The notes under the pieces: generated by a model
What the model saw: only the letters and a program-made list of their open reading frames with translations
Databases searched by the model: none
What the model was told of the DNA's origin: nothing
In this document: positions 1 to 11,700 of the stretch, piece by piece
Layout: each line of letters starts with the position of its first letter
How positions within the stretch are numbered: position 1 is the first letter of the stretch
Source: Podaxis mareebaensis
Taxonomy: Eukaryota; Basidiomycota; Agaricomycetes; Agaricales; Agaricaceae
DNA: 64,000 bases
NCBI GenBank assembly: GCA_018524725.1
Contig: JAEUWP010000288.1
Span: 1-64,000, forward strand
Direction of reading: 5' to 3'
Program-made: the position numbers and the translations under genes

Positions 1-745
1 GAATAGGGAAGTTGCCAGTTGAAGGCAACGAGTCAGGAGAATCTTCATGGAGGAAGATGAGGCTGCGGTGTGGGGACGATGACGATGATGACGATATATC
101 ACCGGTGACATATGGTGGTGGATAAGGAGGAGGGTCGCTGATGGGTTCTTCCGGGTTTGACTCGTCGATACCTGGAATGTTGGAGTCAACACTGCAGAGG
201 GGCGGAAGCTGAGTACGACGGGGAGGGATGGCCAGAGGTTCGTCAGAGTTAGGATCAACATGGTAGACTTCTACTTCTTGAAAGTAGAATCCGTGGGCGA
301 CTTCGTACTTGATGATGTGTGGGACCACTTCGGGTGGATACATCATGTAGGGATGGAGGAATACAATGGGTTCTCCAGCGTAAGGAATCATCTTCCAACC
401 GTGGGCCCAGGTGGAGTTGAAGTTGTTATGGATCGTTTGGACATATAACCTGTCAGGGTCAAAGACATGAGTGAAGGGAGCGTTTTCCCAGGTGATGCGT
501 AATATTTCTGTCATCATGCGATCGGTCTCGTAGAAGAGTGGTCCAGGCGTTGGCCAGTCTTCAGAGAATAGAGATGCGTGGCCAGGAAGGCGACGATTGG
601 CGAAAGCTTCGTTGTGGTAGCGGGTTGAGTCTTCAGCTGGTATACCCGTATCTTGAGTGGTGGAATGGAAGGCATTGGGAAGTCCAAGCTCGTGGACTAA
701 GGCATGATAAATGATGTTGCGACAGGAGGTACCAGGCTGGTTCAT
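1..745 (-). CDS. Unknown protein, C-terminus cut by window edge
   Basis: An uninterrupted minus-strand frame runs from the ATG at 745 past base 1 (248 codons visible, no stop). The first part is globular, rich in aromatic residues and His, with stretches such as YPPEVVPHIIKYEVAHGFYF. The last ~60 visible residues are Pro/Ser-rich with runs of Ser. I do not recognise the family. It resembles uncharacterised basidiomycete ORFs that often sit near transposons, and a Tc1 relic lies just upstream, so a repeat-associated gene is possible. The start is uncertain: a second coding-like frame lies further upstream (823-1104), separated by stops, so 745 may be an internal Met of a spliced or decayed gene. 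Confidence 0.5.
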   Translation of the reverse strand, partial: MNQPGTSCRNIIYHALVHELGLPNAFHSTTQDTGIPAEDSTRYHNEAFANRRLPGHASLFSEDWPTPGPLFYETDRMMTEILRITWENAPFTHVFDPDRLYVQTIHNNFNSTWAHGWKMIPYAGEPIVFLHPYMMYPPEVVPHIIKYEVAHGFYFQEVEVYHVDPNSDEPLAIPPRRTQLPPLCSVDSNIPGIDESNPEEPISDPPPYPPPYVTGDISSSSSSSPHRSLIFLHEDSPDSLPSTGNFPI

Positions 746-822
746 AACAGCTTGTAGCGAAGAAGGGTATCAGTGTCTTGATAGACACCTAGTGGAGATT
801 CAGGAAGTTCTGCTTCGCCTTC

Positions 823-1104
823 TCATGAATAACAGAGGGTGTAGTAGACTCCTAGTAGCTCTCGTTTTGTGTAGGATTTGCCATCAATAAGGATTATATT
901 CTCTGTACCGTGGGTGTAGTTGTCGAGTCGGTTTCGAAAGTCGCTCTCGGAGCGTGCTCTCTGAAGGAGGTTTTGGATTTCTGTGAAATGGGAGTTGGAG
1001 AAGGGTCGGTAGGAAGGAGGAGGGAGTTGAGGATACAGGTTGGATGGTATACGCCTAGTAATAGGCAGGGGTAAATGAGACGTGTTGGACAACGGTCCAG
1101 ACAA
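823..1104 (-). CDS. Possible 5' exon or remnant of the same unknown gene
   Basis: A 93-codon minus-strand frame. The first ~40 residues are Pro/Ser-rich, then comes a charged, coding-like stretch with residues such as YTKRELLGVYY, then a stop. The next frame in the same direction (to about 750) again looks coding but also ends in a stop before the ATG at 745. Either an intron joins these pieces or the 5' end of the gene has decayed. No domain is recognised. Confidence 0.3.
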   Translation of the reverse strand: MSGPLSNTSHLPLPITRRIPSNLYPQLPPPSYRPFSNSHFTEIQNLLQRARSESDFRNRLDNYTHGTENIILIDGKSYTKRELLGVYYTLCYS

Positions 1105-1112
1105 AGGTCGGA

Positions 1113-1184
1113 GGATGCTCCACTGAAGTTATCTTGCAGGAGACTTGGCCAAGGATGCTCCACTGAAATTATCTTGCAGGAGAC
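1113..1184. repeat. Tandem duplication, 32-bp unit, 40-bp period
   Basis: The 32 bases at 1113-1144 recur at 1153-1184 with one mismatch, separated by 8 bases. The duplication sits directly upstream of the truncated minus-strand gene. It looks like a replication-slippage or footprint duplication rather than a functional site. Confidence 0.85.
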
Positions 1185-1779
1185 TCAGGTCAACTTGTAG
1201 CCATGAGGACAAAAAAGAAGGTAAGGAGTGGAAGTATAGCTTTACGATTCTGTTACGTAGAGACGGTTTCTACACGTCGTCTCAGTGCGGAGAGATACTG
1301 TCCTAAGACACCCCAGCACTATTAAGTTCCTGAAGCGGAACGCCCGTCCATTCTCCAGAGAGAACTAGAGGCTGGCTGGAAATCTTGCAGGGACTGCCTA
1401 GGGAGAGATATGACTTGTAAGGTCGCAGGCTACTCCATAGGTTTAGCTGTTATGCCAGTTATCCTGTCGAGGCAGGTAGAGCTCTCATGCAGCAAGAAGA
1501 TAAAGCAGAAGACAGTCCTCACTATTCTCGTGCTATGTACAAGTGATCGTAAAGCTAAGTTCTACTTACTTTACGAGCTATCTAAATATGAGGACAATTG
1601 CTATTCTACATGTCCTTAAGGAGAATCTTCGTAGTTACTTTAGTGCTCTAAGTATAGAAGACCGAGCCCAAGGTAAGATGAGATCTACAGAAGGCAAGCT
1701 ATTATTACACAACATATCACCGAGCCTGAGTGCTAAACATAGTACTCCTTTGGAAGATCTGAGGTGGGACCAAAGTTGC

Positions 1780-2235
1780 AATGGAAGGCGGGTCAAGATG
1801 GATGCTTGGAGTCAAGAAGTGGAAAGGCAGTTGACGAATGATGAGGCGGGATTGTGAAAGAGACATAGACAGCAATGGAAACAAGAGGAGTGTAACAGGT
1901 ATAGGCTGGAGAAGGATGAAATGATTTTTTAGCAGGATAATGACTCTAAGTATAAGAGTAAAAAAGCTACAGCCTGGTTTCAGGAAAACCAATTCAAGGT
2001 TCTTTCATGGCCAGCACAGTCTCTATACCTCAATTCCATTGAATGCTTATGGAATTACCTCAAGAAAAAACTAGGAGAGTATGAATCTCCACCCAAGAGA
2101 ATAAATAAACTATAGGAGAGGGTGCAGGACCAGTGGAATAACATACTAGCTTTTGAGTGTCAGAGGGTGATTGAAAGTATGCCTAGGAGGATAGAGGCAG
2201 TGATAAAGGCTAATGGAAGATACACCAAGTACTAG
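1780..2235 (+). pseudogene. Tc1-family transposase remnant
   Basis: In one frame the sequence reads QDNDSKYKSKKATAWF, then SWPAQSLYLNSIECLW, then ESMPRRIEAVIKANGRYTKY and a terminal stop at 2233. These match the order of the Tc1 catalytic core (the second Asp region, the DLNPIE-LW block and the conserved SMPRRI C-terminus). Two in-frame TAG codons interrupt it at 1930 and 2113, most simply from CAG and TGG codons, both transitions. The N-terminal DNA-binding half upstream is not recognisable. Confidence 0.8.
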
Positions 2236-2267
2236 TTATACCCTTGTATATATATGCTGGAACATTG

Positions 2268-2470
2268 GCAACAAAACTGTTCCAATGAGTAATATTGACC
2301 CAATAATTGATATTAAATGAGGCTAAAGTAATTACATAATAAAACTTGATGGGATAAAAGTTAAGAAACTAGGCTATTCTCAGAAATATTTTGGAGGTAG
2401 TCACCTTAACCAGTTTAGAGATATTGTAATTTCTTTCTAAAAGTTCCAAACATTGGAACAGTTTTATTGC
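2268..2470. repeat. Inverted 20-bp repeat pair in transposon 3' flank
   Basis: The 20 bases at 2268-2287 are the reverse complement of 2451-2470 with one mismatch (19/20). The right arm lies a few bases inside the presumed terminal CACTG-TA. The pair may be subterminal repeats of the Tc1 element or the ends of a small nested MITE of about 200 bp. Confidence 0.7.
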
Positions 2471-2478
2471 TCACTGTA

Positions 2479-3234
2479 TATTGGTTTTGGTGGAATACAT
2501 GGTTTTGGCTGTTCTATAAGTTTTATATCCATCTATGGTAGGTAAGTCTTGCATTACTTTGTATTCTCTAATATAATTGGCAGGTATATATGCTGGAGAA
2601 TGTTGGAGGTGGTTGTGTGGTGCAGAATATTTGTCTGCCCACCAATCTTTTCATACCTTGCAGAATACCTTCTGAATACATGGCATTTCGTGGTTTTTAG
2701 TATATGTATTGATATTTTTTGGTATGTATAGTTTCAGCCTTTCCACTGATGGGGCAAGAACATGGCATACCAACACATTAGTGCAGACAAAGGCAAAAAT
2801 AGACTAGCTCATATGCCACCTGCTTGTCCAAATTGAACAAAGATATGGCAAGTTCAGTATTGACAGGACCAAGTAGAAATGGTGTTGAGGTAAGTCATGG
2901 AGATGTATGCTGACTGGTGGTGTTAATGGCTTTACTATTCACAAAACTAACGACCTCCCTTTTCAAACGTCTTTTGATCCCTTCTGCCTTTTTCTGAGAA
3001 GGTGAACGATATAATACAATTTAGCTCCCACCCTTCCTTCGTGATTAATCCCGCACCCTCGTGCATAGGTATCGTGCCCGTTTCGAGTCGACTTTCGAAC
3101 AACAAACACCAGCAATGAAACAACTGACTTCGTCATGGTGCGTCAGTGCATCAAATCGCAATTGCTATATCTTAATGACATGGAGGAACCCAGGAACAAT
3201 TTGTCAGGGCGAAAAAATCACACGTTAAGCTTAT
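2479..3234. other. Intergenic, AT-rich, no gene seen
   Basis: AT-rich sequence between the transposon relic and the tRNA. Only short frames without family motifs are present. Nothing convincing is seen on either strand. Confidence 0.5.
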
Positions 3235-3322
3235 GGACACACCCGGAATTGAACCGGGCACCGCCCGCATTACATCTTAACGGATGCTAAGCGGGCGTGA
3301 TAACCAACTACACCATGTGCCC
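3235..3322 (-). tRNA. tRNA-Ala (AGC) with 15-nt intron
   Basis: Read on the minus strand, the acceptor stem GGGCACA pairs with TGTGTCC, including the G3-U70 pair that identifies alanine tRNAs. The T arm contains GGTTCAATTCC. The anticodon stem CCCGC/GCGGG encloses a loop TTAGCA...T with anticodon AGC, split by a 15-nt intron one base 3' of the anticodon, the canonical nuclear position. The mature length is 73 nt before CCA addition. A near-identical gene lies at 26599-26681. Confidence 0.95.
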
Positions 3323-4011
3323 ACGTGAAGTGCTTGATCCTCAATACCGTCGCACCGCCACCAGAGGGGCATGGTGTTGATGCAGGTGCTGTTGATATAT
3401 ATGTCTAAGTAAGACCGGAGTGGAACACGAGGGACACATGAGGATAGAAAAGCCACTCTGGGGTATATATTTTCTAATAGTACTGTAAGTCACACCTCGA
3501 ATAAATATTACAGGACCCGTTGATCATCACAACGGACAGAACGAAGAATTTAAAAGCTGGCCAGACGTCCGATAAAAAGTACAAGGGATCCAAGAACTAG
3601 GATTGCAAGCAATATCATGGGCTACGAAGTGGTGGGGGTTATCTAGAAGGGGTATTCCAACCGAAGTCGAAAATCCGGCCACGTTAGGTTTGTGGTATCA
3701 AGGAGGAATACCTCGTGGCAAGTTGGCGATTGCGATCGCAACCGTGGTGCAGGGAAACGTGCATGAATGCGTAAACCAAGAAGTGGGGGAGGAACGATCA
3801 AGGCGTGGTGTATGGTACGCAGCGAAGGAGATATCGGTGGGGAGGGTTTATCGAAGGCTGAAATATCTCGATCGCAATAATAAATAGTATCAGTGGCCAC
3901 CTAAATCGCCTTCCCAATAAAGTCAAAGACCTGCCAAATACTGACACCTCTGTTTCCGTCACCAACCCCCCTGATAGACCCTCAAGCACCTATGAGTCAA
4001 TAAGGGAAGGG
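3323..4011. other. Intergenic, no gene supported
   Basis: No convincing gene is seen. Overlapping short frames at about 3600-3990 on both strands show no domain, splice pattern or coding bias that I can defend. The segment includes the 3' flank of the minus-strand gene that ends at 4012. Confidence 0.5.
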
Positions 4012-5656
4012 CTACCTGTCCAACACGTCCAAAACGCTTTCCAACACAACTTTCGGCATTAGTAGCACCCGTTGTTCCAGTAACACTTCCTCCTCACTGC
4101 CAACACCTTCGCGCGTACCCATGCGTGTGACACACCTCAGTCCAAGTTCGGTGGTAGCTAGCACAGCCCCACGCGAATGGCCGTACTCACCAAACGCGTC
4201 TATCATGGTGCGTTCATGAAACATCGGCCCAATGCTACCGCTTGATGAAGGGTTTGAGGTTGATGTCAAAGCCGACGTGGCTGTGGTTGTCGTTGATGAA
4301 GGGTTACTGGGGTCAATAGCGATGAGCTCGAAAGACGTGGAGAGTATTTCTTCGCGGAGAACTTTGGCGAGTCTGACAACGGATTTTGATAGCTGGCGGA
4401 TGTGTTCACCGAAGCGTGCGCGGAGACCTGCAGAGGTTGAAGTAGTGGGGGAGGGGGAGGTGAGGGAAGATGAGGATGTGGAGCGAGTATGGGCGTGGTT
4501 GTTAGGGGGTGTTTCGTAAGAGAGACAGCCAGCGATGAGGAAGATGTCAGAACACCAGCGGAGGATCGTATCTGAGAGCTCAGTAATGGAGTATTCGGTG
4601 AGAGTGGGATACATGGCGTGGATGTGTTGGTGGGTCAGCGCACGCCATTTGGAGGATGTGGGTTGAGGTTCTGTGGGTCGAATTATATTCATTAATTCAG
4701 GTCGGGTAATAGGATTGTTAAGAAGTACCTGCGAGTGCCATGCGGTGATAGATTTGATAGAGAAGGCCATCGGATTTGGAGGGGAAACCGACGCAGAAGG
4801 AGGAGAGTGCGCGAGTGATGCATATGGTAAGGCAGCCTTGCAAGGCGAGCTGGACGAGAATGGGGTCCTGGGAGTGATCCCTGTTGGCGAGGATGCGTGC
4901 GAGATTTGGACCAAGGCGGGCCGAGGTATCATGCATGGCTTGGATTGCGCGAGAGGAAGACGGTCGAGAGTTGCGGTCAAAGGTGCACACCTCGGTTGCT
5001 GCAGCAGCGAACTGCAAAATCTCGGAATTGATGTCGTGGACAGCTTGCAGGACCTGGGCACCGGACCAGGTGTCAGTCCGAGTGAGGTATGCATCTGCGG
5101 TGCGGGCTCTCGCACGCTCTTCGTCGACAATTGAGGTCGAGGATAGAGAGGTTGAATCTGAGTCAGTCGTCGAGAGGGCGCTTGAAGAGCGGTGATCACG
5201 GCTGAGACTGGCTGCGGACCCTGTCCTGTAGAGATCTCTGGCAGGAAGATCAGTACGTTTGCGCTGTTCTCGTTCTCGGTCTCTCTCCTTCCTGAGCCTG
5301 TCGATCTCGGCGTCTCTGAGTTTGAGGGCGTCTCTGGTGTCGCGGAGGGAGCGTTCGAGCAAGCGGCAGCGTTCATAAAGGCGGGCCAACTCGTCGTTGG
5401 AGCGTGTCAACTCTGTTTTTGCATGATCGAGTTCGCGGCGCATTACGTCGAGGGCTGGATGAGTGATCGAGGATGTGGGGGAGGCAGAGGCCGCATCCAG
5501 CCGGGCGGCGGGCGGTGATTCGGGGTCCGGAGAGTCCGGGGAAGGCGGAAGGAGGGAATCTGTCGGGGGAGCGGTGGGGAGGCGAGCGTAGAGGGGGAAG
5601 AGGGCGGCGAGAAAGTTGCGGAGAGAGAGCAAGAGACGGCGGGCCAAGGCCAGCAT
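4012..5656 (-). CDS. Coiled-coil protein of unknown function
   Basis: Two exons, 5656-4729 and 4670-4012, joined by a 58-nt GT-AG intron, give 528 residues. The N-terminus (MLALARRLLLSLRNFLAALF) is hydrophobic and basic and could be a signal anchor. A Pro/Ser-rich linker follows, then a strong heptad coiled coil at about 70-135 (VMRRELDHAKTELTRSNDEL), a Ser/Thr-rich segment, and an alpha-helical C-terminal half interrupted by a Ser/Thr-rich loop. No enzyme motif is visible. It is divergent from the Hsp70-like gene, with only 140 bp between start codons, so they probably share a promoter. I do not recognise the family. Confidence 0.8.
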
Positions 5657-5796
5657 TGTGCGGGATTATTTTGTTATCCTGCTTTATCAGGGTATTATTT
5701 ATGTAATGGGAGGAGGTAAACAATGAACACGTTCCTCTCCCTTTGCTTGCCTCTCTTGGCTTCCTCTGTCTTCCTCTCCCTTCCATCTATACCCTC

Positions 5797-8700
5797 ATGC
5801 CGCCCCCACGGCCAGCTACTGATACCCGCAAGCCGTACTCGGGCCCAACCCGCTCCCTCGTCATTGCAATCGACATTGGCACTACCTTCAGCGGCGTATC
5901 CTATGCTATCCTTGAACCTGGAGAGATTCCGAAGATACACGGCGTAACTCGGTGTGTTGCTCGTCGTCTCTCATCTGCTCTTATGCTGAAAAATTGCAGA
6001 TTCCCCGGCCAGGAACATGTTGCTGGTAATACCAAGATACCCTCTGTAATATACTACGATAGACATGGAAAGATGATGGCTGCTGGCGCTGAAGCTGATA
6101 CAAGCGGCGTCCAAGCCCAGGCAGAGGACGAGGGCTGGATAAAGGCCGAGCTGTTCGTCCACCTAATCTCTCGCCCATACCCAGCGCTAACCAACCTTTT
6201 CCGATCCTCCACAGCTTCAAACTGCGTCTTCGTCCCAGAACAATGCAACTCAACATGAATGGCATGCGTCTCGGTCCTCTCCCCAAGCGTAAAACTGCGG
6301 TCCACGTCTTCGGGGACTTCCTCGCCTACCTCTACCGCTGCACCCGCAACTTTATCACCGACACCCATGCTAACGGTGCTTCTTTGTGGAACCAAGTCGA
6401 GAGTGACATTCAATTTGTGCTGTCACATCCCAATGGCTGGGAAGGTGCACAGCAGAGCAAGATGCGAAGAGCTGCCATATACGGCGGTCTGATTCCCGAA
6501 AGCAACGAAGGCAAGGCGAGAATCAGATTCGTCACAGAAGGCGAGGCAAGTCTGCATGCCTGTGTGCTGAATGGGCTAGCTGCCGATGTGATGTCGGTGA
6601 GTAGTGTCTCGACAATTATCATGGCGTGTCCTGAAAAGGAAATACCCGTGGCGTTACGCATCCGATTTCAATTTGAACAGAACCCTTCCAAACATGGCTT
6701 TTTGATTGCCGACGCCGGAGGAGGGACGCTTGATATCAGCGCGTACGCCATTAAAGGCACATCACCCCTCGTTATAGAAGAAATCGCTCCCCCCGATTGT
6801 ATTTTTGCCGGTTCTGTATTTGTATCCCGTCGCGCGCGCGAGTTCCTCGAAGGTTAGTCCGATTGTCGTTATTCAAACTACCATGACCCTGATCCTCCAA
6901 ATAGGAAAACTCAAAAATTCACGCTATGGCACACCAGACGCCCTAGACCACATCACTCGGCGCTTCGACGAAACGACAAAGCGTCTCTTCCGCGACCGTC
7001 GAGACCTTCAATTTATCCCCTTTGGTTCTCCCCTGGACAAAGACCCTACAGTTGGCATCCGTGGTGGACAGCTCAAGTTAACCGGGCAGGAAGTTGCCGA
7101 TCTATTCGAGCCCTCGGTTGATGGTACGCGTCGTAGTCGGTTTACTGATCGTCGTTGGTGAATTGACGGGATTTGTGCAGCCGCATTCAAGGCGATCAAA
7201 GCGCAGATCGAGGCGTCGCAGGGTATGATCAGATCTGTATTTTTGGTTGGTGGATACGCGGCTTCGCCTTGGTTGTTCTCGTACGTTCTTCTCTTATTTT
7301 TGTTCTCTACTCCTCACGCCACTTCATGCAGGCAACTTCAGGAACGTCTGGCACCATACAGAATAGTCGTCAGCAGGCCTGACACCCAAACGTATGCCCA
7401 TCACAAAATCGCTTTTCGTGCCACATCAGCTAATAATGGATGTGCATATACAGATCGAAAGCAGTCGCAGACGGTGCGATTGGGTTCTACTGCGACCACC
7501 ACGTTTCCGCCCGCATGTCCAAATTCATGTATGGCGTCGAGTTCTTACGAGAGATGGACCCGCAAGATCCAGACCACGTTGCACGAAAGGAGAGGTTGTG
7601 CGAGTTACCGAGTGGACCCAAGTTATTACCGGACGCCTTCGATTGCATTCTGGCGAGGGTGAGTCTTTTACTCCGTTTTTCATTTCTGGATGGGCGTTGA
7701 TGTGCCGACTGCCCTTTGTCTTGCTTCTTTCGGCCGACAGGGGGTTAGAGTGAAAGAATCGACGGTGTTCACGAGAAAGTATTGTACAGAATTGACGAGC
7801 CTCTCTATGCTTTCGGTTTTTGAAGTCGAGATATGGTGCTACAGAGGGGGTAATACGATTCCAAAGTGGATCAATAGGCAGGCGGGTGTGTGTCGTCTCT
7901 CTTATCTTTCACACCTTTCCATCATCAGGGCAATCCCATGTTGATGTCCGTTATTCAGAGAACTTCTCGACACTGTGTGTCGTACGCGCAGACTTGTCTC
8001 CCCTGGCGAGTAGTGCAGAGCCCAAGGTGGGCAAGGGTGGGAAGACCTATTGGACGATTGTGTTTTCAGTAGAGATTCAGTTTGGGTTGACAGAGTTCAA
8101 GGCTAGGATCAAGTGGGTTGACAATGTGCGTGCCTTCCTCCCAAGATTAAAAGATATCACTAATGTTACATCTTCACTTCTAGGGCATAACGAAGTAGTA
8201 AGTCACCTCATCTTTCCTGTTTCGATGATAAAGACTAAATGCTTTTTCCAGCGGTCCTGCGTCCATCATCTACAACGAACGCGGCCACAGAGCAGACGAA
8301 GACGAGCCCGACGTTTACCCCGAGGACGAGGCCAACACTGCCTCCGCGTCGACTACACCCCGCTCAGCCACTGGCGACCGCATCCGCTCTGAACCTGTCT
8401 CTCGTGCACGTACACCCGTCGCAGACCACAAACAACCGAGCATTCCACCCTCCACTGCCTCTTCACGCCGTCCGTCGCAGAGCTACCCCAGAAGCGAGCT
8501 TTCATATGCGAATGGAACTGGCGCTGGTGTTATTCCAGACGTTGCGAGAGTGGACAGGGATCGGTCTGTGTCGAGAGGTGCTTCCGTTGCGTCTGGATCG
8601 AGGAATGGGTACGCGCCGAGTGAGAGAGCGAGCGAGCGGAACGGATATGAAAGTGACAGGCGGACCGTGTCGTCTTCGAAGAGTAGAGATCGCGAACGCA

Positions 8701-11700
8701 GTGTACAGGAAACACCGAGGTCCACACCAAGGAGTACCAAGATTGGCGACACTCTTGCCTCTGTCTGGGGGGCTGGTGGTTCGCAGAGTAATATCGCGTC
8801 ACCGAAACATAGTGCTACTGCTTCGCCTGCGCCTCCCGCTGCTGAATTTGTGGGTGGGTCTACCACACGTGGAAGCTCGGTGTATGGAGACAAATCGAAG
8901 AGTCCTTGGGTCGACCAACAACAAGCGCTTGCACCACAGACGCCGAGCCATCATTCTACGCGATCCATGTCCACCGCGCACCATTCGCAGCAGAAGAGCC
9001 CATGGGTAGAGACGATCTCTACTACGATCGAGAACCCCAAGAACCATTCCCCCTGGGATACTGTCCCGGGTTCTGTACCCAGATCCATCTCCGGTACTCC
9101 CGGCTCTGTTCATAGCGGTATCCCTGATCGCGGAATGAGTGAAAGGGATAAAAGGATATCGTCTTTGTGGGAAGACACACCTCGATCGGCGTACGGAGAT
9201 CCACCAAAGACGCCATGGGGTGGAAACTTGAAGACCCCAGGTCAATCTACACGCGATCTTGGTGATCCGGAAGAAACCACGGTGTTGTTGTCGACTACAC
9301 CTGCTGCTGCGGGTGTACCTGTAGATCTGCCGCAGAGTCTGAGTCGGAGCGTGAGTGTGACTGGTGGCAAGAGTCCCAGTCTTGGGCATGGTGTGCCGGT
9401 GGATGCAGATGATGCGCCTGTGCCGGGCGGTGAGGGTACATGGGGAGGTGTGACGCCTAGGTCGATTCATGCTCCTACTCCTCCTACTCTTGGCGCTGGT
9501 GGAGATGCTTGGGATTCTGGTGCGCCCGCTGCTGCTACTCCAGGGACACCTTCTGCTGCGAGTGTAAAGACACCAAAAAGGTCAAGGAAGAATTCGGTTG
9601 CCGCCAGTACGTTGTCGAGTGCGAAAGTTGCGTCTGCGTCTCCTGCAAAGTCGGCGCTTGGTGGGGAGGAACTTCTCGGTGCCGGGCCTCCCATCGGGTC
9701 GCCGAACTTGTTGGCTGGGGCTCCAGGTATTGGGCAAGCATCACCTAACAAACAACCACTTAGTCCGCTGAATCCTGCGGCACAAGATGCTGCTGCTACC
9801 ACCGCTGCTGGGGATGCATTCAATTGGGGATCGGGTGCCGCGAATGACACGTGGAATCTTGGTTCATCCAATCCTGCGGACTCGTGGGGTTCCAGCGATC
9901 CTACCCAATCACAACCTGCAGCGGGCACGACGGAAGATGCATGGGGTTTCAACGCCGCATCGCCTGCCAAAGCTCCGGCGCCTATTGAAACGCAGGTTCA
10001 AACGCCCAAGACACCGGGATTGAAGACGCCCAAGAGCCTTGGAGGCAAGACACCCAAGACGCCCGCGGCAGAAGTCAAAACGCCCATCGCTGAATCCGTG
10101 GCTTCGCCCGTCGTCGAGACGCCTACGGCACCCACCGCCGAGATTGGAGGGAAGAAGAAGAAGAGAAAGGGAAGTTTGGCGGCTTCGCTTGCTGCGGAAG
10201 AGGAGGAGAGGAAGAGAAAGGAGAAGGAGGCTGCTGAGGAGGCTGAAAGGAAGAGGAAGGAGGAAGAGGAGGCGGAACAGGCGAGGATTGCTAAGGAGGC
10301 TGAGGAACAGGCTGAGAAGCAGAGAGTCGCGGAAGCTGAGGCTGCGGCCGAAGCGGAGAGGGTGGCGAAGGAGGAGGAGGAGAGGTTGGCAAGGGAGAAG
10401 GAGAAACAGAAAGAAGAGGAAGAGAGACTTGCGAAAGAGCTTGCTGATCAAGAGGCCAAGCAAGCTCAAGAGAAAGCCGAGAGGGAGGAACAGGAGAGGA
10501 AAGAGAAAGACGCGAAGGCTGCGGCTGCGGCTCTCGCTGATGCGCCCGCAAAGGGAAAGAAAGGAAAGAAGAAGAAGGGTGCGGCGTTGAACTTGTGGGA
10601 TGACGAGGAGGAGAAGGAGAAAGAGAGGTTGGCGAAGGAGGCAAAAGAGGCGGAGGATCGGGCGGCACACGAGAAGGCCGAGCAAGAGGCTAAGGAAAAG
10701 GCTGCACAAGAGGCGAAAGAGAAGGCAGAGCAGGAGGCGAAGGAAAAGGCTGAACAGGAGGCGAAAGAGAAAGCCGAGCAAGCGGCCAAGGAAAAAGCTG
10801 AACAGGAGGCGAAAGAGAAAGCCGAGCGGGAGGCCAGGGAAAAGGTTGAACAGGAAGCCAAGGAGAAAGCTGAACAAGAGGCGAAGAAGGCGGAAGAGGA
10901 TGCCAGAGCAAAGCCAGACCAAGAGGCGGCAGAAGCCTTTGCGCCTGCCAAATCCAAGAAGGGCAAGAAGGGTGGCAAGAAGGGCACGCCGCTCGATTTA
11001 TGGGGTGATATGGAGGGGAAGGGGGTAGAAGAGCATTTGGCTGGCGGTGAGAAAGCTGAGCAGGAAGCTAAGGAGGAGGGAACGGCGGAGAAAGAGGCAG
11101 AAAAGAAGGAAGATAATGGACAGGCCGAGGAAGTCACGGGGGAATCGGCAGAAACTGGAGGAAACGGTTCGGGATCCCTCTTCGGCTCGTTCGGAGGCGG
11201 TAGATGGGGTTCATCTAATGGGACGAGTACTTGGGGTATCGGTTCATGGGGCGCAGTGGCCAAGTCTAAGACACCAAGTATCAAATCCGCGTTGGGCGGC
11301 TGGGGTGGTCCCTCCTTTGGAAGCTCCTTCGGTGGCGCCTTCGGCCTGGGTGACTCGGAGAAACCACAGGAGGAGTTCAAGCTCGGTGATGTCAGCGAAC
11401 CTACGAAACAGACGAACTCCTTGTTCGATGATATTGGTTTCTCCACTTCTCCTGCGAAACCCGCCAGCAACTTAGATTTATCTGTACCAGCAACAGACGC
11501 CCCCAAGGGAACATCACAACCTCCGAGCAAAGCTCCTTCCAGAGCAGCATCTAAACCACCATCCAGAGTGCCCTCACCCGCTCCCGCTACCGTCACTCCC
11601 GCAACGCCCGATCCCGCTGTTTCCACAACCGAACCCGTCGCCGATCCGTCCGCGGAGGCTGCTGCAGAACCCACGACTGAAGAGCCACCAGTTCCTGAAT

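Larger units (their letters stand above)
1780..2478 (+). mobile_element. Decayed Tc1/mariner-type DNA transposon
   Basis: The element contains the C-terminal half of a Tc1-type DDE transposase and an AT-rich 3' flank. That flank ends in CACTG followed by TA at 2477-2478, the usual Tc1 terminal signature next to a TA target. An inverted pair lies inside the 3' flank. The matching left end was not found between 1200 and 1780, so the 5' boundary is only where protein similarity becomes visible. The element cannot move by itself. Confidence 0.7.

Noticed and set aside
4012..5376. 454-codon minus-strand frame read as a single protein
   Set aside because: Its first half overlaps the coiled-coil exon in another frame; the 58-nt intron joins exon 1 to the second half of this frame.
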